Shown piece by piece: positions 14,093 through 23,359 of a DNA stretch of 64,000 bases; the first letter of the stretch is position 1; each line of letters starts with the position of its first letter. Under the pieces are notes generated by a model. The model was not told the origin of the DNA, did no database searches, and saw only the letters and a list, made by a program, of their open reading frames with translations. The translations under genes and the position numbers were made by a program. Source of the DNA: Steinernema hermaphroditum (Eukaryota > Nematoda > Chromadorea > Rhabditida > Steinernematidae); assembly GCA_030435675.1 (NCBI GenBank), contig CM059625.1, forward strand, positions 9,176,001 through 9,240,000. Reading direction: 5' to 3'.

Positions 14093-14139
14093 TATTGTGT
14101 GTAAATTTGTGTGTAAATTGTGTGTAAATCACACACAAT
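14093..14139. repeat. GTGTGTAAAT microsatellite
   Basis: Three imperfect copies of TTGTGTGTAAAT are followed by ATCACACACAAT, which is their inverse complement. The tract can therefore fold back on itself. It lies in AT-rich non-coding DNA upstream of slit. Confidence 0.6.
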
Positions 14140-16623
14140 ACTAAATGTAGCCAAGGAGCGCTAATCTAGACTTTAAGTGAAGAAACATATATTTTATTCG
14201 GACTCGCCTGCTCCATCGACACTAGAAGCAAATCTACGAATACAGTGTGATTTGTATCTTTCTTGTGCATTTATAACACGCCCTGCATGGCGTAAGCCGT
14301 TGATTTGAGAATATAAGTCGTGTAAAAATCAATCAAGTTTTGCGTGTAGTCAAAATTTTTAAAATTCACTATAATAGCACATTTTAAAAATTCGATTATT
14401 CCAACAAAGCACTTTTTTCCTAAAGAATACTTTGTGAGTCATATATTAAATCCGTATATTTAAGTTTTATTAACTTTTATTGGTCAATAAGCAACCAAAA
14501 GTAAAAGCAAGACAACCAGATGACTTTGGTGGGATCGGCCGTCGGTTGTTGCCACCAGACCGCCCCGTCATGGAACACCAGAGAGCTATAGACCCACCTT
14601 TATACCAAGAAGCTCATCACCGCCGCTCGACTTTCCGCGCCACTAGGCGGAAGATTCGCGGCAACGACGGTGGCTACACCGCCATCTGTACCGAAGGTGA
14701 ATTGAATATGAGCTTCCATCGGATTCATAGCCCAACGCCTTTGATCCAAAATAGAAGGAAATACTTTTAGAAGTTTTCTGTATTTTGATTTATTTGGAAG
14801 TCACAGATCTTTACAGTCTTGTCTCAATGATATCCGTGCATAGGTTAATGGAGCACTGAAAAAGCAAAATTCCGAAATGAAATTGAAACACATCCTGTTG
14901 ATGATAAGAACAGTAGCTCTTCCAAAGTGGTGTAATTTCTTAGAAGAACTTATGTCATTGAGATCACGCTCTCGTTTCTTCGTAGTTATACATGTGCAAC
15001 TTTGTGCAAAAATGATAATATTGCAAATAAAAATTCAGTTGACAAGTCTGGTATAGTAAATGACCTAGTCACGAAGAATCTCCGTTCAGCGAACATAATG
15101 CAGTTTTGCGCGGGCATCGAAGTCGTGAAGACCTGAATCCTATCGTGACGCGGCGGTGGAGTGAGTGAGTGGAGCGAAATTCCATTGTCGGCTCAGCTGG
15201 CCACGCAGACTTCGGAGCTGCAGCGACTTTTCGGACTTGAGTGGCGGCGCCGGTGAAGTCGGGCGGCAGTGGCGGTCTTCTTCGCAAGACGTTGGAACAA
15301 CGGCTCCCTAGTGTTCCATGCCTTCTGGGAGCCGGGGCTATCATTGTGCCACCAACGACGGCCGAGAACGACCTCTCTCTCAACTCATCCGAATGAACCT
15401 GTGGACGAGCGAGTGGACGACCCGACCGATAGCTGTGAACACAAATAGCCATGTGCGAGGCACTCGGAACTTGATCAGAAAAAAGAATGGACATCCAGAA
15501 TTGCTCATTTCCATCCGAGCGCCGAGTCAATTCCCTTTGAAATCTCTGCTGCTTTAAGCAATAGAAAACCGCAGTGCGCTCATTCGTATCCATTCCCTCG
15601 GTGAGATCATTTATTCTGTCGTAGTGTCTGCCTCTCAGGCTGTTTTCTTGCGTACCTGTAGACATTTTACAGTCTCTACAGTGTTTTTGGCTCTTTGCAC
15701 CGAGTTTCCTTTTCTATTTGAGACGTGGTATTTATGGAGTGCCGTTTACATGCATTGAGTTTCATATATTTTCTGTGATAGTTCAGTAAGGAACAGCTTA
15801 ATAAATATAACGAAGTAAAAAAAGGAGAATTGGTACTTCTTTTGTAGGTTCTTGATTGAAATATGCTCCACAACAACGAGTGCAAGCGCTTCCTAAAGGG
15901 GATCAGCCAGTGACCATACGAAGAAATACGTCACAACGTGAAGCCATGGAAACGTGGCTTAGCATTAGATATGCTTATGCTCTTACAAAGGAACATTTAA
16001 AGGTGCAAACAGTTGATTTGGCTGAAGAATTGACACACTACTGAAACTACGCCAGTGTACGATTCCCGCAAAAATATTAGCGACCCATGGGCACTCTAGG
16101 AATGCTGAAAATGCATGTTATCCTATCTCACATGCGTTTCACCGGCGATTCCCAATTCACACAATATATACTTTAAGGCCATCTGGTATTCGGATTGTGA
16201 TCTTCCAGACCACATTTCGAGGAATGAAGACTTAGAAGAAAAACAAAACCTTGACTTTAACTATGTATAGGGTATCAGAGACAAGAAGCCAGCGGATAGT
16301 GGTTAAATATGGAGTGCGACAACACGTAAAATGTTAATAAAGTCATGGATTCGGTTCGTAAAATTTCCTTGGGATCGCTGGTGAGAAACGGATGTACCGA
16401 ATTTACGAATTTACTTGTTGTCGCGACAAACGTGTCTGCGACCTTCTTTGAGCCTCATTTCTGTTGATTGTTATATTAATAACAAAACATTACAGTACTA
16501 ACTGTCTCTGATCCAGCAGCAAGTAACCGGAATATCTAACATTTTACATGTTGTCGCATCTAATATTTAAACAACGTCCTCTAGCTTCTTGTCGCGCACA
16601 GTGCTTCCATCTTCTGCTGCCTA

Positions 16624-16664
16624 GCTTCTTCGTGAACTCATCAGTGATGAGTTCACGAAGAAGC
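16624..16664. repeat. Perfect 20-bp inverted repeat with 1-base spacer
   Basis: The left arm GCTTCTTCGTGAACTCATCA (16624-16643) is the exact reverse complement of the right arm at 16645-16664, with a single G between them. A 41-base near-perfect palindrome of mixed composition does not arise easily by chance. It lies ~130 bases from a self-complementary minisatellite and ~360 bases from a retroelement fragment, so a mobile-element terminus is the likeliest source. Confidence 0.85.
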
Positions 16665-16798
16665 CGCTGCAAGAAACGAAACGTCCACACCAGATCCCGA
16701 AGACGACTACAGTGACGCGGAAGAGTGATTCCGACTTGCACTGTTTTTTCTCGTTAACAAAAAAGTTGCCATGTTATCGACTTTAGCTGATTCATCAG

Positions 16799-16992
16799 TT
16801 CGATTCGATTCGAACCTTCGAATATCGAATATTCGATTCGATTCGATATTCGAGGATCCTCGAATTTCGAATATTCGATTTGATTCGATATTCGAGGATC
16901 TTCGAATATCGAATATTCGATTCGATATTCGAGGATCTGCGAATATCGAATATTCGATTCGATTCGATATTCGAAGATTTCCGAATATTCGA
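16799..16992. repeat. Self-complementary minisatellite rich in TTCGAATATTCGA
   Basis: About four to five diverged copies of a ~40-45 base unit built from GATTCGATATTCGAGGAT and TCGAATATCGAATATTCGA. Each unit is itself largely palindromic. Both strands therefore stay open for 60-99 codons with near-identical repeated peptides (EDPRISN..., FEDLRISNIRFDS). These frames are an effect of the repeat, not genes. Confidence 0.85.
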
Positions 16993-17027
16993 CAACCCTA
17001 CTCATCACTCCATCACATCACGTCTTC

Positions 17028-17469
17028 CTAGAGGCGGAATGCCGCTATTCTTCCAGACGACTGGACCATTTTTCCAAACTTCCATTCCAGGCGAAAATCC
17101 ACTTTCTTCTGGCTGCTGCTTCGTCGATATCCTTCACCTTGGTCACTCCTCGGAGCCATTCGTTTGTCTTTTTGTCTAGAAGACGCACTCCGACCATTCG
17201 GCGCTCCATCCATCGTTGAGGGGTCGAGAGCTTCTTCCACGCTGACTTCGAGAGCGACCAAGTTTCGGAGCCGTAAAGCATGGCAGATAAAACGCACTAA
17301 TCGAAGGGTATTCGCTTCTGGAGGTCAGGAAGTCCTTATACTTACTGAAAACTTTCCATATGCTTTGAATTTTTCTGCTTCTCTCCTTGGAGTGGTCTCG
17401 GGTACGGGTGCGGATGTAACATAGGCTAGAAAGGTTAACGTTCATTTTCAGCATTTCTAGAGTACCCAT
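17028..17469 (-). mobile_element. Decayed non-LTR retrotransposon, C-terminal reverse-transcriptase tail
   Basis: The minus-strand peptide MLYGSETWSLSKSAWKKL (from 17281 down to ~17225) followed by QRWMERRMVGV, then LLDKKTNEWLRGVTKVKDI and RKWIFAWNGSLEKW matches the characteristic end of LINE-type endonuclease/reverse transcriptases (family pattern: LYGSETW...RRMLG...R..NEW...T.V.D...RKWRWAGH). The upstream part (FSKYKDFLTSRSEYPS, ~17310-17360) is in a different frame, so at least one frameshift separates them. The catalytic domain is absent. This is a 5'-truncated, inactive copy. Confidence 0.75.
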
Positions 17470-19265
17470 GGGGCGCTATACTCTAGTATTGGGTTGAGTC
17501 TTTGATGATTTCGCATAGCGTAAAAATCTCATAATTTCGCATTATTTACGTCCTTGGTGAAATGGATGGGCGCGTTGGGGACTACAGTAAATTCTCACCC
17601 TACACTATGATTTGCGACTTGTCCTTTACATTCCTCTTGATATTGGAGGTCTATTCTGTTCTGGTGGCTAATTTTCTGGCAGCTCGAAATGGTGAAATGC
17701 GAACTGATGTAGGGGCTTCCTATGGCATTAATTGTGTGATGGATGGTGACTGCCTTCAACCACGTAGATCGTTAGGTTTTACCTACAGAACGCACTTATG
17801 GCTGTGTTCGTCACACATCGTAATATAAGCTAATCTCAAAAAGACTGAACCGCCAAATCAAGATGTTCTCTTAACTCCAACGTTTCCAATAGGTTAAGTA
17901 CCATAACAGGTGATAGAGACATGCAGTAGGTAACCATCACTCACAGCTACTAAGCCTACATAGCGACTCTGCGAGCTCACCTCTACTTTACGGAAACAGA
18001 GGCCAAATGTTGAAAAATTCACACTTCAGAAATGGTGCCTCACACCTCACATTTTCAAGTTGGCCCCCAAAATGGCTCTCCGTTTTGAGCAGAGAGATTC
18101 CTTTTTTACTATTTATCTAGCTCTCTCTTAGCTCTATCTAATCCTCACCTGTGTTTATCCACAACAAATGACATTAGAGGAAACCACTCAAAATAAGACC
18201 AAGAGGTCGGAAATTGGACCTAAACTTTTTTCGACTCTTGCCCACAAGGTGGGCTCACGCTAACCATTAGAACGGTAAATACATTAAATAAAATGTTGAA
18301 TAATATGTCATAAAAAACTTCATTACAAAAATGCGAAATTTTCAATGCATCAACCCAATAGTAGTACTAGTGTCACCTTTCAGACCAATTGGCGAGGCAC
18401 CTTTAAGTGTTTCCTTTTCTAAACCAAACGCACGGCTTGTATGAAATGATTGTGAACAACTGGAGTTGTTGTAGAACACAGGAATACATGCACACATCAC
18501 AGTTTACATGATGGGAATCGGTGCGTTTGAACCAAAAACAGTTTACACCACTATTACGTGGATCAGCTGCCCAACACGCATAAAAATGCACTAAAATCAA
18601 ACAAAGAGAGAAACGGGTGAATACCTCTTCTTTTTATCGGCTAAAATTCCATGGACCTATTATTTTCTGGGCAATGCTACCTTTTCTTAAGTGTAGTTCT
18701 TGAGGTTTGAATGAAGTTGAGCAGAAGGAAAAACATCTGCCACAGTGAGCGCCTATGGGTGTTCGTACCACATACGCGATGAGTTCGAGGAAAACGACAT
18801 ATACTTCTTAGTTAAAGCGTTATCGCATTAACCCATGGAAAAAAAAGCGTCACTGCACCGCCCATAACTTATTATTAGTGCACTACTCGATTGCCTCTTC
18901 ATGCTTTTTATTAAAAAACAAGAAAGAAAAAAAGAATCCCATAGGAAAGCGAAATAGGTTCGAGATAGCCTTGTTTTCGTCGCGTTCTCTCCCCTTTTGA
19001 AATTGTTGCGTAGAGCGTTCTCAGCGTGGGTAATCATAATGAGAGGTGTAGCAGCACTAATTCGCCTAAAGGCGCTCCCAGAGTTTTCATCACCATAGAA
19101 ACCCGCGGCGGTAACGCACGCAATTGCTTACAAACGCCCGGTTTGCTCACAACGCGCTGTTCGCTGTTCAGAAATCAGCCAACTCTCAAATCTATTCGAT
19201 AACTTTTCCATCCTTAGACATCCTGACGCAGGTCCACAACAATCTGCCTGATAATTTGTGACAAC

Positions 19266-19632
19266 ATGTCTGCAATGGAAAACTCTTCGGATCAAGTGAG
19301 AGCAAGCATTGGTCGACCGTACAAGGCTCCATTACCACTCCCTAAGAACTACGCGAAGCAATCGAAGGCTTCTTCAGCTCTGCCTCCGATCGGAAGTCCT
19401 TCGGCCTATTCTCGCACCTGTGAGTCTATATTTTACAGCTTTTCTTACTTTCGTTTTAGCTGTGTCGCCCATGAACGGAGGCCGCTACTCCACCGGACAT
19501 AACTCAAAAAAGCGAATGGCCATAAAGTGCTTCCTCCTTCTATTGTTCCTGTCCGTGCCTATCGTCATCTTCATGATCATGATGTGCGTGTCCAACAGCT
19601 TTCAAACAAAATCTGATCAAGACGCCGAATGA
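19266..19632 (+). CDS. Small single-pass membrane protein, unknown function
   Basis: Two exons, 19266-19419 and 19460-19632, are joined over a 40-base intron (GTGAGT...GTTTTAG) into a frame of 108 residues. The N-terminal ~65 residues are polar and rich in Ser, Pro and Lys (KAPLPLPKNYAKQSKASS). Then comes one strong hydrophobic span (IKCFLLLLFLSVPIVIFMIMM) and a short polar tail ending SDQDAE. The Lys/Arg cluster KKRMAIK before the span suggests that the N-terminus is cytoplasmic. A poly(A) signal follows 70 bases after the stop, which supports a real transcript. I do not recognise the family. The gene is too short and simple to name. Confidence 0.65.
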
Positions 19633-20031
19633 CCCATCCACTATTTGCAGATGACACACGCCTCCTACTGTACATATTTCTTTTTGAATTTTGGCATTTG
19701 CAATAAAATTAAACTTTCGTGATTCATCAATATTCCAATTGTGTTACACTTAGGCGAATGCTTCGCCTGCTCCTGACGTCTTCGTTCTTTGGATGGAAAG
19801 GGGGCCAGGGGGCGGAGGAAATGCGGTTAAACTAGAAGCTCCTCCCTCTTTTTGGGAATCCGCAGACCCGCAATGGTAATGATCTGAATGTTAGATGAGC
19901 GCTGTTGTCGTTTGGATTTGTCGCGTGGTCAAGTGCATCGACCGACGCGGCGCTGTGGTCCTTCCGGCACATTCAGGACTGTCCCCGACCGTGATGAGTT
20001 AGCGTTGTGGCGGTCCCGTTTCGCGGTCTTC
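19633..20031. other. Short intergenic region
   Basis: 3' UTR of the small membrane-protein gene and the presumed promoter/5' region of the ligand-gated channel. The channel's reading frame stays open upstream to an in-frame ATG at 19888. A longer N-terminus is therefore possible, but it would precede the signal sequence by a polar stretch. Confidence 0.5.
19702..19707 (+). terminator. Poly(A) signal AATAAA of the small membrane-protein gene
   Basis: AATAAA sits 70 bases after the TGA stop at 19630-19632. It is well placed for cleavage about 15-20 bases downstream, in the AT-rich sequence that follows. Confidence 0.6.
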
Positions 20032-22829
20032 ATGCGCAAGCACCATCGTTGGACGTCCAACTTGTTTACCCCTCGTTTCATTGTGCAACTCTTTGCGTAC
20101 TTCCATATCAACCGAACTGCCTCGAAGTGGCTGCTGACCGCCGTTTTCATCTCCTTGATTCCGCCCTCCCTCGCCTTCCTCCCAACCCATCAGTCACACA
20201 GCTTGGAGTATTGTTCCAACGACACAGACATAATCGACCATCTCCTCTACGACACAGCCCTCAACTACAACCGGCACCAACTGCCCTCGAATCCCGTCGA
20301 GGTCCGCATAGAACTCTGGGTGCAAGAGGTCACTTCCGTATCCGAGCTTACTCAAGACTTCGAAATAGGTTAGCAATGTGACAGCTCAAGCAAAACTGGA
20401 ATAAGCACGCAAAAACAATCTGGTGGCCAAAATTAATTTTCTCCTTCTCCTGCGCATAAAATATGGTCACAGATACGCTGCGCCTGCGCGCCAGATTATT
20501 TTTCGCGTCGCAAATGGTTTTTTCATCTCTTGGGATTGCATTAAGAAAGAGATCAAAAAGAAAGAAAGAGATATTACATCGCGGCGATTCTCTTTCTACT
20601 TCTCTGTTCTGTTGTAGATTTATATGTCAATGAGTTTTGGGAGGATCCGGCGCTTGCCTATGAAGCTCTGCGACCTTGCAAGGGTAACTTATCGTTCGAC
20701 TACAAAATGCAAGACAACATCTGGATTCCGAATACATGCTTCATCAACTCGAAAAGCGCGCAGATCCACAGTTCGCCTTTCCGAAACGTCTTTCTCATGG
20801 TTTTCCCGAACGGTGAGTGAATGAGTGGGTTGCTCTTTTTCGACGTCAGCTGCAACGGAGGTTTGAGATCTTCCGATATTTGCGCATATTTACTATTGCG
20901 ATGTGAAAATCAATGCTTTTAAAATAATTGAATTTGAACGCGTAGCGTTTAGTGAAGGAGAAGAAGCGCGAGAATTATCTACACTCATGTGACGAGAGCA
21001 CATGAGCCTCGCGGCTGTGTTCGTGCTCGACGACGGCAATCAGCCCCCATTCTTGACCTGCGGCCGCGGATGCCGTTGTCTGTTCTGCTGACACAGAACG
21101 CACAAAGCAACAAGTACGCATGCTCTCTGGGCACACTATCTCCAACTTGCGGCTGGGTGAGCACGGGTTTGGTTTATCCCCTTCACGGGGCCAAAACGTG
21201 CAGGGTTCATCCGGTCATGCATAACGCGGCGCTCATTAAATGCTTTGAGCCGATTTTGTTTTTAAACGACAGTGACTCAAAAGCTGCAGTACATTCGCAG
21301 ATAGGTATTGCTATTGTTACCAAAAATGGAATACCGAGGTTGGAACCGAACACTTTGTCATTCCTTTCGCAATCAAGAAAAGCTGAACACTTCCTTTTCT
21401 AAACGGGCCCCTCTTTGCAGGCTCAATCTGGTCGTGTTGGAGGATAAAAAGCACAGGCCCATGCGTCATGGACTTAACGAAGTTTCCTATGGACATGATC
21501 TCATGTTTGCTCACTTTCGAATCCTATAACTACAATACGAAAGAAGTTCGAATGAAATGGAACCAGCCGAGTCCTGTTCTGCTCTTCAAAGACATCGAAC
21601 TGCCCGATTTTACGATGGTAAACTTTTCAACGCAAATCGTCGAAGCAGTAGGTTACAACACATTAACGCAGTTCCTGTGCCTTTCTTATTCAGAAATACG
21701 CTGCCGGTCTGTGGGACGAGTTGACGGTTACATTCGTGTTTAGAAGACGCTATGGCTGGTATCTACTTCAAGGTATGAGCTGATGTTTTCTGGAACACAA
21801 AACATAATAATCACTTTCATAGGCTACATTCCAACCTATTTGACCATTTTCATCTCCTGGATCCCTTTCTACCTGGGTCCTCGAGCGATCCCAGCTAGAA
21901 CCATGATTGGTGTAAACGCTCTTCTGGCGATGACGTTTCAATTCGGAAATATCATCAGAAATCTTCCGAGGGTCTCCTACATCAAGGTACCGTAATCTTA
22001 CTTAGAATATCGAATCACGGCACTAAAATTGACTTTTTTCTGACGGGTAGATGTGAATATTTTCAACACTACATGCAGATTCTTGACGTTTATTAGAGAG
22101 ACCTAGTAACTCAATAGCGATTTTATCAATCTTTTATAATTTCATCATAATCTCCAGAAATTACACTTTCTAACACGTTACATCTGAAAGAATAGCCCAT
22201 TGCGAGTTTCATGGAATCAGTTGACATAATAATAATGTTGGCACAAAAATACTGTCAGATGTTCGTTCAAATTAATCCCTTGCTGGATAGCGGTTGCTGG
22301 GAATTGACTACATATTTGTGACATAAAACACGCCTTACTGTGCCCAGTAGCAATGGAAGGTCGGTGACTGCAAGATAAGCCTGTTTCGGTTACAGTTCAA
22401 GTTGATATGCATTTCAGGCCATTGACGTTTGGATGCTGAGGTAAGTGCGTGAAAAGGGGTACCGTGTATAGAAAGCCGTCCTCTACAGCGGAATGACTTT
22501 CGTCTTCGCTTCGCTCATCGAGCTCGCTATCATAGGATTTATGAATCGGAATGAAGGGCGTGCCGAAATCAAGCTTAGAGACTTACAAAAAAGGAAAAAG
22601 GTACACCGACTATATCGTCAGGTGCTACTGTACATTTTCAGAAAGATATGCCTTGCAAGTTCGACACTGAACAGTTAGATTTGATCTCAAGAGTTGCCTT
22701 TCCAGGTTCGTTTTCATGATCTACTCTATTTCACTGAACAGTATTTCATTTTCAGTTGTTTATTCATTGTTCAACGTCACCTACTGGGTATATTATATGG
22801 GCGAGGTGTTTACAAGTGAGCAGAAGTGA
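20032..22829 (+). CDS. Cys-loop ligand-gated anion channel subunit (MOD-1/LGC-like)
   Basis: Nine exons: 20032-20368, 20618-20812, 21421-21647, 21694-21772, 21823-21986, 22418-22440, 22489-22600, 22642-22705, 22756-22829. They keep frame for 424 residues. An N-terminal hydrophobic leader ([17 protein letters not shown]) precedes the ligand-binding domain ([21 protein letters not shown]). The Cys-loop [15 protein letters not shown] has exactly 13 residues between cysteines. M1 begins [18 protein letters not shown]. The M1-M2 linker IPARTMIG carries the Pro-Ala-Arg motif of anion-selective channels. M2 is [15 protein letters not shown]3 [17 protein letters not shown], and M4 ends [12 protein letters not shown]. 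The M3-M4 loop is very short. From memory, [23 protein letters not shown] is most like the amine-gated chloride channels such as nematode MOD-1, but the ligand cannot be read from sequence. Exon 6 is a 23-base microexon. Confidence 0.88.
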
Positions 22830-23359
22830 GAGTGAGAAGCGTCGTCCCTAATTCGTCACTTTTTATTATTGTCCGCTGTGTGCAGACAAACTTCGTCTAA
22901 GTGCCTTCAGGCATCTTTCACATTTGCTTCAAGCAAAGTTTGTTTTCCGCTTCATGTCCCATCGATATCAACGAAACTGCTCGTGCAGATAAATATGATC
23001 ATTATAAGAGTCTATAACAAAATCGGCATTGCTCCCGCTGATTTGTTTTATTCCAAAAGACACGCTGAAAGAACTGACTGAGCTGAAATCGTCGATTCTG
23101 TCAAGAAGATCTTTAACGAGAGGTCACGTTGATTGCGGGCAAGCGTGTTGTAAGAGTCTCGGACCCACTGTCACCTACAAACAGCATCTACATAAAAGAT
23201 ACTTTTCAGCGTTTGCCTTACTCTGTGTTTCACTAGAATCAACGAGACTTTTCGCAGCGATTGCCGGAAGACGGAGAACTTCTCTCTTGGTGCGTGTCTG
23301 CAGAAGCTGCATGTCCGTCGCGGCGTAGGTCCTGTCGAGACCATTCTCTGACTTTGGCC
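22830..23359. other. Intergenic region between convergent genes
   Basis: 3' flank of the channel gene (+) and of the kinesin gene (-). Open frames here have no homology that I recognise. Confidence 0.5.

Larger units (their letters stand above)
13608..19265. other. Gene-poor, repeat-rich interval
   Basis: About 5.6 kb between divergent genes. It holds the microsatellite, palindrome, minisatellite and retroelement fragment listed separately. An AT-rich core spans roughly 13.8-14.5 kb. The longest unexplained ORF is on the minus strand (15069-15665, 198 codons), GC-rich, with no domain I recognise. The slit promoter is expected at the left end. Confidence 0.6.

Noticed and set aside
16640..16690. 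Possible hammerhead-ribozyme core: GATGAG followed downstream by CGAAAC, as in some retroelement ribozymes
   Set aside because: The first core base is G instead of C (GTGATGAG), stem II does not pair beyond three bases, and I cannot place a cleavage site. GATGAG is also explained by the palindrome.
16754..17179. ORFs of 60-99 codons on both strands through the minisatellite
   Set aside because: They are produced by the self-complementary repeat and encode only the repeated unit.
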